A DNA stretch of 64,000 nt from CAWFKS01 sp963816435 (GTDB taxonomy: Bacteria > Pseudomonadota > Alphaproteobacteria > Rhizobiales > Rhizobiaceae): positions 1 through 64,000 of the forward strand of contig CAWFKS010000012.1 in NCBI GenBank assembly GCA_963816435.1, written 5' to 3'. The translations under genes were made by a program, and so were the position numbers. Positions within the stretch are counted from its first letter, which is position 1; each line of letters starts with the position of its first letter. Shown here piece after piece: positions 17,267 through 33,069 of this stretch. Under the pieces are notes generated by a model, which worked only from the letters and a program-made list of their open reading frames with translations, was not told the DNA's origin and made no database searches.

Positions 17267-18667
17267 ATGCCGCCCGAAACCCCGGATGCGATGGACGACG
17301 TTCCGTCCGGAGCCTTCATCTCTGCCGATCACGAGGCCGAATACCGCGCCTTCGTCGAAAAGCACCCCGACCTCGAGGCCGTCGAGTTCCTGCTGGTCGA
17401 CCCGAACGGCGTGATGCGCGGCAAATGGGCCCCGGGCGACTCGCTGAAGAAGGCCTTCCAGGAAGGCGTCAATTTCCCGATGTCGCTGCACGGGCTGGAC
17501 GTCTGGGGCCGCGAGGTCGTCGAAACCGGGCTGCACATCGAATCCGGCGACAAGGACGGCTATTGCCGCGCCACCCGCGGCTCGCTGTCGATCGTGCCGT
17601 GGGCCAAGCGCAAGACCGCGCAGGTGCTGTTGCAGACCTTCACGCCGGAGGGCGAGCCGTTCCTGGCCGACCCGCGCCAGGTGCTGAAACGCAAGGTGGC
17701 CGAGGTCAACGCGAAGGGCTATTTCCCCGTCGTCGCCTTCGAACTGGAGTTCTACCTGCTCGATCCGGAGGTCGACTGGGACGACGGCATGCCGGCGCCC
17801 GTCGGCGCCACCGCTGGGCCGGACCGTCTGCGCATGTACGGCCTCGACGATCTGGCAGAGCACGCCGCGCTGTTCGACATGATCCGCGACGCCGCCGACG
17901 AGCAGAGCCTGCCTATCGACACCATCATCAAGGAGGCCGCGCCCGGCCAGTTCGAGGTCAACCTCAAGCACCGCGGCGATCCCTTGAGAGCGGCAGACGA
18001 TGTCATCATGCTTCGGCGCATCGTCATCGGCTGCGCCCGCGCCCACGGGCTGACCGCCACCTTCATGGCCAAGCCGTTCCTCGAATATGCCGGCAACGGC
18101 ATGCACGTGCACGCCTCCATGCTCGATGCCGATGGCCGCAACGTGTTCGCCGGTGCCGGTGGCCGCAAGGTGCTGGAATCGGCCGTCGCCGGACTGCTGA
18201 AGACGATGCCCGAGGCGCTGATCCTGTTCATAAACACCTGGAACGGCTTTCGCCGCATCACGCCCGGCTCCTATGCGCCGACGCGCGCCGTCTGGGCGGA
18301 GAACAACCGCTCCGTGGCGCTTCGCATCCCCGTGTCGTCGGAGGAAAACCGCCGGCTGGAGCACCGCATCGCCGGCGCCGACGCCAACCCCTATCTGGTC
18401 ATGGCGGCGCTCATCCAGGGCATGATCGAGGGCATCGAGGCCGGAGACGTGCCGCCGCCGCCGGTCGAGGGCAACGCCTATGACGGGGAGGGCGGGCCGG
18501 CGCTGCCGGACGACATGGACGACGCGCTGCAGCTTGCCAGCCGTTCCCGTTTCGTCGAGCGCGCGCTCGGGCCGCTGCTCGCCAAGGTCTATCGCGATCT
18601 GAAGCGCTCGGAGATCATCGCCTTCTGGGGCGAGATCACGCCGCTGGAGCGCACCACCTACCTTTAG
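17267..18667 (+). CDS. puuA: glutamine-synthetase-family ligase, probable gamma-glutamylputrescine synthetase
   Basis: About 466 residues of the type I glutamine synthetase fold: beta-grasp N-terminus, then the catalytic domain with glutamate/metal motifs FELEFYLLDPEVD, GQFEVNLKHRGDP, NGMHVHASM and the nucleotide/ammonia region RAVWAENNRSVALRIP. The sequence resembles PuuA-like enzymes, which ligate glutamate to putrescine with ATP, more than GlnA. Four putrescine/spermidine transporter genes follow at once, which supports that role. The downstream PuuB, PuuC and PuuD enzymes are not present. Start uncertain: ATGs at 17267 and 17291 are both possible. Confidence 0.8.
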   Translation: MPPETPDAMDDVPSGAFISADHEAEYRAFVEKHPDLEAVEFLLVDPNGVMRGKWAPGDSLKKAFQEGVNFPMSLHGLDVWGREVVETGLHIESGDKDGYCRATRGSLSIVPWAKRKTAQVLLQTFTPEGEPFLADPRQVLKRKVAEVNAKGYFPVVAFELEFYLLDPEVDWDDGMPAPVGATAGPDRLRMYGLDDLAEHAALFDMIRDAADEQSLPIDTIIKEAAPGQFEVNLKHRGDPLRAADDVIMLRRIVIGCARAHGLTATFMAKPFLEYAGNGMHVHASMLDADGRNVFAGAGGRKVLESAVAGLLKTMPEALILFINTWNGFRRITPGSYAPTRAVWAENNRSVALRIPVSSEENRRLEHRIAGADANPYLVMAALIQGMIEGIEAGDVPPPPVEGNAYDGEGGPALPDDMDDALQLASRSRFVERALGPLLAKVYRDLKRSEIIAFWGEITPLERTTYL

Positions 18668-18792
18668 GCGCGTTTGCTGCGTTGCGGCACTTGCCGCTTG
18701 TCGCCCCGGAATTTCGTCAATAGGCTGGCAGGATAAGGACGGGCGGCGTCACTGCCGAAAAGCCCGCCAGGGGACAGACAGAGGAGAACTTC

Positions 18793-19882
18793 ATGCGCAA
18801 AGCACTCGCCGCCGCGCCGCTGGCGCTCGCAGCCCTGATCAGCGCCGCCCATGCGCAGGACCGTGTCGTCAACGTCTACAACTGGTCCGACTACATCGAC
18901 GAGTCGATCCTCGAGCGACTTCACCAAGGAGACGGGCATCAAGGTCGTCTACGACGTCTTCGATTCCAACGAGATCCTCGAGACCAAGCTCCTGGCCGGC
19001 GGCACCGGCTACGACGTGGTGGTGCCGAGCGGCACGTTCCTGGCCCGGCAGATCCAGGCCGGCGTGTTCCAGAAGCTCGACAAGTCGAAGCTGCCCAACC
19101 TGAAGAACATGTGGGACATGGTCGAGCAGCGCACGGCGAAATACGATCCCGGCAACGACTACGCCATCAACTACATGTGGGGCTCGACCGGCATCGGCTA
19201 CAACGTCAAGGACGTGAAGGACGCGCTCGGCGTCGACAAGATCGACAGCTGGGACTTCGTGTTCGACCCGGACAAGATTTCCAAGCTCGCCGATTGCGGC
19301 GTCTACATGCTCGACGCGCCGGCCGAGATGATACCCGCCGCGCTCAACTATCTCGGCCTCGATCCCGACAGCCGCAAGCCGGAGGATTTCGACAAGGCCG
19401 AGGAGCTGCTGCTGAAGATCCGGCCCTACATCCGCAAGTTCCACTCCTCCGAATACATCAACGCGCTTGCCAACGGCGACATCTGCATGGCGATCGGCTG
19501 GTCGGGCGACGTCTTCCTGGCGCGAGACCGCGCCGCCGAGGCCGACCAGGGCGTCGAGATTTCCTACTCGATCCCGAAGGAAGGCGCGCAGATGTGGTTC
19601 GACATGATGGCCATCCCCGCCGACGCGCCGCATGTCGAGGAGGCGCACGAGTTCCTCAACTACATCATGCGTCCCGAGGTCATCGCCAAGGCGTCGAACT
19701 ACGTCTACTACGCCAACGGCAACAAGGCCTCGCAGGCCCTGCTCGAGCCCGACGTCATCAACGATCCGGCGATCTACCCGGACGAGGCGACCATGGCCAA
19801 GCTCTACACCACGACGCCCTACGACGCGCGCTCTCAGCGCCTCGTCACGCGGCTGTGGACCAAGGTGGTGACCGGCCAGTAG
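18793..19882 (+). CDS. potF: putrescine/polyamine ABC transporter substrate-binding protein, one frameshift
   Basis: About 363 residues. The signal peptide is MRKALAAAPLALAALISAAHA. Mature protein begins DRVVNVYNWSDYIDESILE, the classic PotD/PotF opening, then DFTKETGIKVVYDVFDSNE, YDVVVPSGTFLARQ and ALANGDICMAIGWSGD. It captures polyamine in the periplasm for PotGHI. A single base too many near 18912 (GAG-C-GACTTC) shifts the frame. Both sides match the family perfectly, so this is a fresh lesion or a sequence error. An AGGAG site precedes the ATG. Confidence 0.9.
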
Positions 19883-20015
19883 GCCGGCGGCGTCGGCCCC
19901 GGCGCACGTCCGGGGCCGCGCTCGCAATTCCGGGGAAGGCGGGACGGCCTTCCGCCTGGAGTTGCGCGACAGTGGAAGGTCGTAGCGTCAGGGGACCGTC
20001 AGCCGGGGTGGGGCC

Positions 20016-21158
20016 ATGAAATCGCTGGGCAGCATACGCAAGAGCTTCGCCCCCTGGGCGGATCCGAACGCCAAACCCTACATTTCCTTCCAGAACGTCA
20101 CCAAGAAATTCGGCGATTTCGTCGCCGTCGACGACCTGTCGCTCGACGTCTACGAGCGCGAGTTCTTCGCCCTGCTGGGTGCATCGGGCTGCGGCAAGTC
20201 CACGCTGCTGAGAATGCTCGCCGGCTTCGAGGAGCCGAGCGCGGGACGCATCCTCCTCGAGGGCGAGGACCTGCGCGGCATCCCGCCCTACCGGCGCCCG
20301 GTCAACATGATGTTCCAGTCCTACGCGCTGTTCCCGCACATGACGGTGTGGGCCAACATCGCCTTCGGCCTCAAGCAGGACGGCATGCCGAAGGACCAGA
20401 TCCAGGCGCGCGTCGCCGAAATGCTGAAGCTGGTCAAGCTGGAGCAGTTCGCGCAGCGCAAGCCGCACCAGCTTTCCGGCGGCCAGCGCCAGCGCGTGGC
20501 GCTCGCCCGCTCCGTCGCCAAGCGGCCGAAGGTGCTTCTCCTCGACGAGCCGCTCGGTGCGCTCGACAAGAAGCTGCGCGAGGAGACGCAGTTCGAGCTG
20601 ATGGACCTGCAGCAGGAACTCGGCCTCACCTTCATCGTCGTCACCCACGACCAGGAGGAGGCGATGACCATGGCCGACCGCATCGCCATCATGGACCAGG
20701 GCAAGGTGCTGCAGGTCGCCACCCCGGCCGAGGTCTACGAGGCGCCGGTGTCGCGCTTCGTGGCCGATTTCGTCGGCTCGGTGAACCTGTTCGAGGGCAA
20801 GGTGGAGGCCCGCAACGGCGCGGCGGTCGAGATCGCCGCCGACGAGGGCTTCGCCATCCGTGCCGAGGAAGGCGCCACCGTCGCCGCCGGCGACCGCGCC
20901 TGGTTCGCGATCCGGCCGGAAAAGATCAGGGTGTCGCTGCACGCCCCGGCCGATGCCGCCGCCAACGCCGCGCAGGGCGAGATCTGGGACATCGGCTATA
21001 TCGGCGACATGACGATCTTTCACATCCGCCTGCCGAGCGGCCGTGTCGTCAAGGCCAGCACCGTCAACGCCTCCCGCGCCAGCGAGGAGGCGATGACCTG
21101 GAACGACCCGGTCTGGGTGTCGTTCGCCGCCGACGCCGGCGTCGTCTTGGCGCACTGA
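20016..21158 (+). CDS. potG: polyamine ABC transporter ATP-binding protein
   Basis: 380 residues. Walker A GASGCGKS (55-62), Q-loop in MMFQSYALFPHMTV, signature LSGGQRQRVALARS, Walker B VLLLDEPLGALD, H-loop in VVTHDQEEAM, and a C-terminal TOBE domain (about 290-380). It powers putrescine/spermidine import with PotH and PotI. Intact. It starts about 130 bp after potF with a G-rich ribosome site. Confidence 0.93.
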   Translation: MKSLGSIRKSFAPWADPNAKPYISFQNVTKKFGDFVAVDDLSLDVYEREFFALLGASGCGKSTLLRMLAGFEEPSAGRILLEGEDLRGIPPYRRPVNMMFQSYALFPHMTVWANIAFGLKQDGMPKDQIQARVAEMLKLVKLEQFAQRKPHQLSGGQRQRVALARSVAKRPKVLLLDEPLGALDKKLREETQFELMDLQQELGLTFIVVTHDQEEAMTMADRIAIMDQGKVLQVATPAEVYEAPVSRFVADFVGSVNLFEGKVEARNGAAVEIAADEGFAIRAEEGATVAAGDRAWFAIRPEKIRVSLHAPADAAANAAQGEIWDIGYIGDMTIFHIRLPSGRVVKASTVNASRASEEAMTWNDPVWVSFAADAGVVLAH

Positions 21159-21174
21159 AGGGGAGGCGGCCGCG

Positions 21175-22086
21175 ATGAAGAGACTCGCCTCCGCCGTCTT
21201 CAGCCGCCTGGTCATCGCCATTCCCTATGCCTGGCTGCTGGTCTTCTTCCTCGTCCCGTTCCTGATCGTCTTCAAGATCTCGTTCTCGCAGACGGCGCTG
21301 GCGATGCCGCCCTATCTGCCGACCTTCGAGCTGCGCGACGGCATTTCCGGCCTCGTCCAGGCGTTCTCGCAGTTCACCGTCGACAACTACCTGTGGCTGG
21401 TCGACGACACGCTCTACATCAACGCCTATGTCTCCAGCCTCGTCATCGCCGCCGTCTCGACGGCGCTGACCCTGCTCGTCGGCTATCCCGTGGCCTACGG
21501 CATGGCCCGGGCGCCGGCCACCATCCGGCCGACCCTGCTGATGATGGTGATCCTGCCGTTCTGGACCTCGTTCCTGATCCGCGTCTACGCCTGGATCGGC
21601 ATTCTCAAGCCGGAGGGCCTGCTCAACCAGTTCCTGATGTGGCTGCACGTCATCAACGAGCCGCTGATCATCCTCAACACCCACACCGCCATCTATATCG
21701 GCATCGTCTACTCCTACCTGCCGTTCATGGTGCTGCCGCTCTATTCGACGCTGGAGAAGATGGACGAGTCGCTGATCGAGGCCGCCCAGGACCTCGGCTG
21801 CACGCCGATCGGCGCGTTCTGGAAGGTCACCTTCCCGCTGTCGCTGCCGGGTGTGGTCGCCGGCTGCATGCTGGTCTTCATTCCCGCCGTCGGCGAGTTC
21901 GTCATCCCCGACCTGCTCGGCGGTTCGCGCACGCTGATGATCGGCAAGACACTGTGGAACGAGTTCTTCTCCAACCGCGACTGGCCGGTCTCCTCGGCGG
22001 TGGCGATCGTGCTTCTCGCCATCCTCATGGTGCCGATCATGTATTTCCAGCGCGCCCAGGTGCGGGCGCAGGAGCGTGACCGATGA
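21175..22086 (+). CDS. potH: polyamine ABC transporter permease
   Basis: 303 residues with six hydrophobic segments. The binding-protein-dependent transport EAA loop is EAAQDLGCTPIGAFWKVTFPLSLPGV. A GGAGG site precedes the ATG. Its stop overlaps the potI start (ATGA), so they are co-translated. Intact. Confidence 0.93.
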   Translation: MKRLASAVFSRLVIAIPYAWLLVFFLVPFLIVFKISFSQTALAMPPYLPTFELRDGISGLVQAFSQFTVDNYLWLVDDTLYINAYVSSLVIAAVSTALTLLVGYPVAYGMARAPATIRPTLLMMVILPFWTSFLIRVYAWIGILKPEGLLNQFLMWLHVINEPLIILNTHTAIYIGIVYSYLPFMVLPLYSTLEKMDESLIEAAQDLGCTPIGAFWKVTFPLSLPGVVAGCMLVFIPAVGEFVIPDLLGGSRTLMIGKTLWNEFFSNRDWPVSSAVAIVLLAILMVPIMYFQRAQVRAQERDR

Positions 22087-22925
22087 ACTCGTCCTGGAGC
22101 CGCTTCAACATCGTCTCGATCGCGCTCGGCTTTGCCTTCCTCTACCTGCCGATCGTGCTGCTGATCATCTATTCCTTCAACGCCTCGCGCCTCGTCACCG
22201 TGTGGGCCGGCTTCTCAACCCAGTGGTACGTGTCGCTGTTCCACAACCAGGGCCTGCTCGACGCCGCATGGGTGACGGCCCGCGTCGCCTTCATCTCCGC
22301 CTGCGTGGCCACCGTGCTCGGCACGCTGGCGGCGATCGCGCTGACGCGCTGGACCCGCTTCCTCGGCCGCACCCTGTTCACCGGCATGGTGTTCGCGCCG
22401 CTGGTCATGCCCGACGTCATCATCGGCCTGTCGCTGCTGCTGCTGTTCGTGTCGCTCGGCCTCGACCGCGGCTTCCTCACGATCACCATTGCCCACATCA
22501 CCTTCTCGATGTGCTTCGTGGCGGTGGTGGTGCAGTCGCGGCTCCTGTCGTTCGACCGTTCGCTGGAGGAGGCCGCGCAGGATCTCGGCGCGCCGCCGCT
22601 CTCCACCTTCTTCCAGATCACCCTGCCGGTCATCGCGCCGGCGGTGATCTCGGGCTGGATGCTGGCCTTCACCCTGTCGCTCGACGATCTGGTGATCGCC
22701 TCCTTCACCTCCGGTCCGGGCGCCACCACGCTGCCGATGAAGATCTACAGCCAGGTCAGGCTCGGCGTGACGCCGGAGATCAACGCGGTGTGCACGATCC
22801 TGATCGGCATCGTGACCACCGGCGTCGTCATCGCCTCGATCGTCAACAAGCGCCGCGAGGCGCAGCGCCAGCGCGACGAGCAGGCGGCCCGGCGCGGTGA
22901 CGGCGGCTTGATGGCCGGCGTCTGA
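22083..22925 (+). CDS. potI: polyamine ABC transporter permease
   Basis: 280 residues with six membrane segments and EAA motif EEAAQDLGAPPLSTFFQITLPVI. It is the second half of the heterodimeric channel. A periplasmic substrate-facing loop (NASRLVTVWAGFSTQWYVSLF) is typical of PotC/PotI. Intact. It ends 7 bp before the convergent AsmA gene, with no clear terminator between. Confidence 0.93.
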   Translation: MNSSWSRFNIVSIALGFAFLYLPIVLLIIYSFNASRLVTVWAGFSTQWYVSLFHNQGLLDAAWVTARVAFISACVATVLGTLAAIALTRWTRFLGRTLFTGMVFAPLVMPDVIIGLSLLLLFVSLGLDRGFLTITIAHITFSMCFVAVVVQSRLLSFDRSLEEAAQDLGAPPLSTFFQITLPVIAPAVISGWMLAFTLSLDDLVIASFTSGPGATTLPMKIYSQVRLGVTPEINAVCTILIGIVTTGVVIASIVNKRREAQRQRDEQAARRGDGGLMAGV

Positions 22926-22932
22926 GAAAAGA

Positions 22933-24775
22933 CTAGCGGTCGGAGAAGTTCGGCAGGATCGGCGACACGAACGGCGTCTCCCACGAGCCGCCGACGAAGA
23001 ACGCCGCCACCGGCTTGCCGGCGTCGGCCCCGCCGACCGGCCTCACCGTGCCCGAAAGCGCAAGGCCGCGGCCGAGCGACGGCACGATGCCGCCCAGCGA
23101 GACGATCTGGTCGGCCGTCACGATGTCGGCTTTCTCGATATGGGCGACGCCGTTTTCGATCCGCGCCTTCAGGTCGAGCGACTTGAACGGCAGCGCACCG
23201 TCGGCAACATCGGAGAGCGCGAAGAAATCGCCCTGTCCGGCGCGCTTGATGAAGGCGGGCAGGCTGATGCCCGGCAGCGAGCCGGGGCCGAAACTTGCCG
23301 TGATCGAACCGTCCGCCGTGTCCATCACGTCGCGCCAGTCGTCGCCGACGCCCTTGAGGATCACCGAGACGTCGCCGCGCGCCGCCGGCGCCAGCCGCTT
23401 CAGGTCCATGGCGGTGGCGAAGGCGGCCGAATCTGATGTTCTCGCCCAGCACCCGCACCTCGACGCTGTTGTTGCCGTGCCCGCGGTCCATGCGCAGCCC
23501 GATCTGCACGGTGCCGCCGAACACCTTGGCCTCCGAGATGTCGAAGGCGGCGAGCCCCTGCTTGACCTGCGCCGTCGCCGCCACGCTGGAAAGCGCCACC
23601 GAGCCGGCCGTGGCGTTCTGTGCGGAAAGCCGCAGGTCGAGATTGACCTGGTCGGGCACGCCGGGGTCGATGCCGGCGCCCTTCGGCCCGGTGTGGATGC
23701 CGAGGCTGGCGAACGCCGCGAGGAAGGAACGCAGGTCGATCTTGTCGAAGGCCAGCGTGCCGGCCACGCTTGGCGTCGCGCCACCCCCGGGCAGTGCGAC
23801 CTCCACCGTGCCGTTGCCGGGATTGCCGTCGAGCGTCAGCTTGGCGTTCTCGAACTTCATGCGCTGCGCGGTACCGTTGACGTGGCTGTCGACCGACAGC
23901 GCACCGATCGCCGCGCCCGTGCTGATCTCGGCCTGCGACCATTCCAGCATCCGCTTCAGCGACGGGGTCGAGAACGAGGCCGTGCCGTCGATGAAGGATT
24001 CGGGCGACAGGTTCAGCGTGCCGTTGAAGGAGAGATTGGCAGGTGCCGATTTCAGCGACAGGTCGACGGGCGCCTGGCCGCCGGCCAGCAGCATCAGCGG
24101 CTGCTCGGAGGAAGCTTCAACAGCGACGCTTTCGCCGTGCCAGATGCCGGTGGCCGAAAGACTGGCCGCCCGGTCGAGCGAGGCCCAGCTCAGCTTGCCG
24201 GTGATCGCCGACATGAACTCGCGTTCGCCCTTGCCGGTCTCGATGACCACGCGCGCGTCGCGAAACGAGACGGTGCCCATCGCCGTGTCCGGCAGCTTGC
24301 TGCGGTCCGGCTTCGCGGGGTCGGCCGCCACGACGTTGCGCGCCAGGCTCACGGCACCGGCGATCCGGCCGGCCTGCGGGCTCTGCTGAAGCTGCAAATG
24401 ACCGTCGGCGCGGCTCAGCCGCACGGTCGGGCGAACGAAGCGCACATTGGTGAACACGATGTCGCCGCGCAGCGCGGCGAGCGCCGACAGGTCGGCCTCC
24501 ACGATCTCGGCGTCGACGACCGGATTGCTGGCGTCGCCCGACCAGGACGACATGCGCACGTTGCTCAGCGTCGTGCGGAACACCGGCCACAGGTCGATCT
24601 CCGGCGCCGAGCCGAGCGTCACCCGATAGCCGGTCCAGGCGCTGAGTTCGAGTGCGATGCGGTCGCGCAGGATTTGGGTCGAGGCGATGTAGGGGATCGA
24701 AGCTGCGATGGCGACAAGCGCGAACACGGCCGCCGCCAGCGCCCATATCGACCTTCTGACCATCGCCGATGCCAT
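22933..24775 (-). CDS. AsmA-family outer-membrane-biogenesis protein, one frameshift
   Basis: About 613 residues. An N-terminal membrane anchor (WALAAAVFALVAIAASI) is followed by an AsmA domain (ILRDRIALELSAWTGYRVTLGSAPEIDLWPV) and long beta-rich repeats, as in AsmA/TamB/YhdP-like bridge proteins that help lipid transport or assembly between the membranes. A good AGGTGAA site lies just before the ATG at 24775. One frameshift near 23425 separates the last 165 residues; these continue the same repeat pattern (RGDVSVILKGVGDDWRDVMDT), so the gene is probably whole. Convergent with potI. Confidence 0.85.
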
Positions 24776-24957
24776 TTCACCTCGCCCCCGGACGCATGGC
24801 CCGGCCCCGACAAGGGGTTTAACGGAGCCATGAGCCATTTCAAGCTTTTGTGGCCTGCCGATGGCGATGTCCCCTGCCGCGTCGCCGCCCCGCCTTCGAC
24901 CGTCTTGCCATGATCGAGGGCAGGCGGCATAAGCGGGCGCCTGACGGGAGGAAACGC

Positions 24958-26916
<1,959 letters not shown>

Positions 26917-27135
26917 GATTCCGGCGACGCGCCGCCGTGGTTAACGCATCGTTGCGCCGAAATTTACCTTCTCTTCATGGATGCTGGCGTTTGGTAAATT
27001 TCTTGGTAGTCCGGTAAGGAGTTGTTAGCACTTTCCCCCCGATAGTCACGGGCACGCTGCGGTTGAAACATTCGGTTTCGAATCGCGGCCCGGAATTCAA
27101 CTCCGTCCTGTGTGCGACAGCAATTCCAACTTTCA

Positions 27136-27161
27136 GGCGCCCCCATCGGGGCGCCTTTTTT
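27136..27161 (+). terminator. strong rho-independent terminator
   Basis: An 8-bp GC stem (GGCGCCCC / GGGGCGCC) with a very short loop and six T. It lies 220 bp after the acetoacetyl-CoA synthetase stop. The gap 26917-27135 holds no credible protein gene, so this ends either a long 3' UTR or a separate small RNA. Confidence 0.85.
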
Positions 27162-27200
27162 CTTGCCGTCCGTATCGCCCCGCCGGGCAAGATCGTCCCA

Positions 27201-31801
<4,601 letters not shown>

Positions 31802-31922
31802 GGAAGCTCGCGGTCTCCGGGTGCTCGCGTTTACCTGTTGTTAATAAAACCAAGCGCCGCGAGCGTCCAGAAAGCGCGGTCCCGCCGGCCGGCTTTCTCG
31901 GTGCGTGGTTAACCGGGATTGG

Positions 31923-31952
31923 TGCAGCGCAACAAAAACATATTGCAACGCA
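31923..31952. promoter_or_regulatory. paired TGCA(A/G)CGCA repeats upstream of the phasin gene
   Basis: TGCAGCGCA at 31923-31931 and TGCAACGCA at 31944-31952, 21 bp apart (two helical turns). They resemble the TGC-rich sites bound by PhaR-type regulators of phasin genes. A weak -35/-10 pair (TTGCAA, then TATGTA after 17 bp) overlaps the second copy. Confidence 0.45.
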
Positions 31953-32033
31953 CAAGCAGATGCATTATGTAGGTCCCGAAGGCCGAGAGCCAACCACACG
32001 TGCCCTGCCGGCACAACCCAAGGACCGTTTCCG

Positions 32034-32489
32034 ATGAGCAAGCCTGCCATGAAGACCGCCGAAACCATCGAGTTCCCCAGCTTCGACCCGAGCGAGGCCA
32101 CCGACCAGTTCCGTGCCTTCGCCGAGAAGGGCGTCGAGCAGTCGAAGGAAGCCTACGCCAAGATGAAGGCCAATGCAGAGGCCGCCCAGAAGACCCTCGA
32201 GGACACGTTCGAGACGATGCGCGGCGTCGGCAACGAGCTTTCGCTGAAGACGATCGGCGCCATGCGCGCCAATGCCGAGGCCAACTTCGCGCATTTCGAG
32301 GCGCTGCTCGGCGTCAAGTCGCTTTCCGAGTTCGTCGAGCTGCAGACCTCGTTCGTGCGCAAGCAGGTCGAGATGGCCGTCGACCAGACCAGGGAATTCC
32401 AGACCGCTTCGGCCAAGGCCGCCGAGGATGTCGTGAAGCCGGTCAAGGGCGCCTTCGACAAGGCCGCCAAGGAACTCAAGGCAGCCTGA
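32034..32489 (+). CDS. phasin-family protein
   Basis: 151 residues. Phasins coat polyhydroxyalkanoate granules and limit their coalescence. A phasin_2-type helical, alanine/glutamate-rich protein: FRAFAEKGVEQSKEAYAKMKANAEAA, then LGVKSLSEFVELQTSFVRKQVEMAVDQTREF and a C-terminal lysine/alanine helix (FDKAAKELKAA). Intact, a single-gene transcript with a strong terminator at 32601. TGC-rich repeats upstream may be PhaR sites. Confidence 0.9.
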   Translation: MSKPAMKTAETIEFPSFDPSEATDQFRAFAEKGVEQSKEAYAKMKANAEAAQKTLEDTFETMRGVGNELSLKTIGAMRANAEANFAHFEALLGVKSLSEFVELQTSFVRKQVEMAVDQTREFQTASAKAAEDVVKPVKGAFDKAAKELKAA

Positions 32490-32600
32490 TCCGTTCGGGC
32501 GACGGACGCAGCCGCGTCCAGCGAAATTCCGGCGAGACGGTATCCTCCTCCCACCGTTCTCGCAGGTAGCCAGCCGGGCAATCCGGCCGGAAAAAAGGAA

Positions 32601-32632
32601 AAGGCCGGGACCTCCTCCCCCCGGCCTTTTTC
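32601..32632 (+). terminator. rho-independent terminator after the phasin gene
   Basis: Stem GGCCGGG / CCCGGCC with a 10-base C/T-rich loop, an upstream A-run and a downstream TTTTTC. About 110 bp after the phasin stop. Confidence 0.85.
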
Positions 32633-32714
32633 TTTGCCCGGAACACAGGCGCCACCGGCGCTGCGGCCTTGAAAAGTTCCGCGTTTCTCCGTATGGACGC
32701 TGCCACGACGGCGT

Positions 32715-32791
32715 GCGGTTGTAGCTCAGTTGGTTAGAGCGCCGGATTGTGGATCCGGAGGTCGGTGGTTCGAGCCCACCCAACCGTACCA
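32715..32791 (+). tRNA. tRNA-His (GTG)
   Basis: A full cloverleaf: acceptor GCGGTTG / CAACCGT, D-arm GCTCAGTTGGTTAGAGC, anticodon arm CCGGA-TTGTGGA-TCCGG (anticodon GTG), T-arm GGTGG-TTCGAGC-CCACC, discriminator A and encoded CCA. The base before position 1 is T, not G, and base 73 is A. This matches the known alphaproteobacterial tRNA-His that lacks the G-1:C73 identity pair. Confidence 0.97.
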
Positions 32792-33008
32792 TCACCGCTT
32801 CCCCTCCTCATCGTATCGCATGCGCTTCCCGGGCTCCGGCGGGCTGCGCCGCTCACCCTTTTTTACTCTCGGTCAAGGCGCGATTAATGCTGCCCGCCGA
32901 GGATCGGCCACAAGTTCCTGACGGGACAACACAGCAGCGGCTCCTCCAACCGGAGGCGCGCCACCGCACCGCCAACCCCCCGCTCCTTCGTCTGGCGCGT
33001 GCGGCAAC

Positions 33009-33033
33009 TGGGCGGGCCTTGTCGGCCCGCCCA
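33009..33033. terminator. perfect 10-bp hairpin between tRNA-His and the response regulator
   Basis: TGGGCGGGCC / GGCCCGCCCA with a 5-base loop. It lies 37 bp after the response-regulator stop (minus strand), but neither side has a proper T-run; the plus side has ATTCTTTC. It is probably a terminator-like 3'-end stabiliser. Confidence 0.45.
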
Positions 33034-33069
33034 ATTCTTTCTGCGGCTCCGGCTGCGCGCCGCTCTCCG

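Noticed and set aside
31965..32795. Long minus-strand frame starting MVRLGGLEPPTSG
   Set aside because: It starts in the antisense of tRNA-His and runs antisense to the phasin gene; the opening words are a common spurious annotation.
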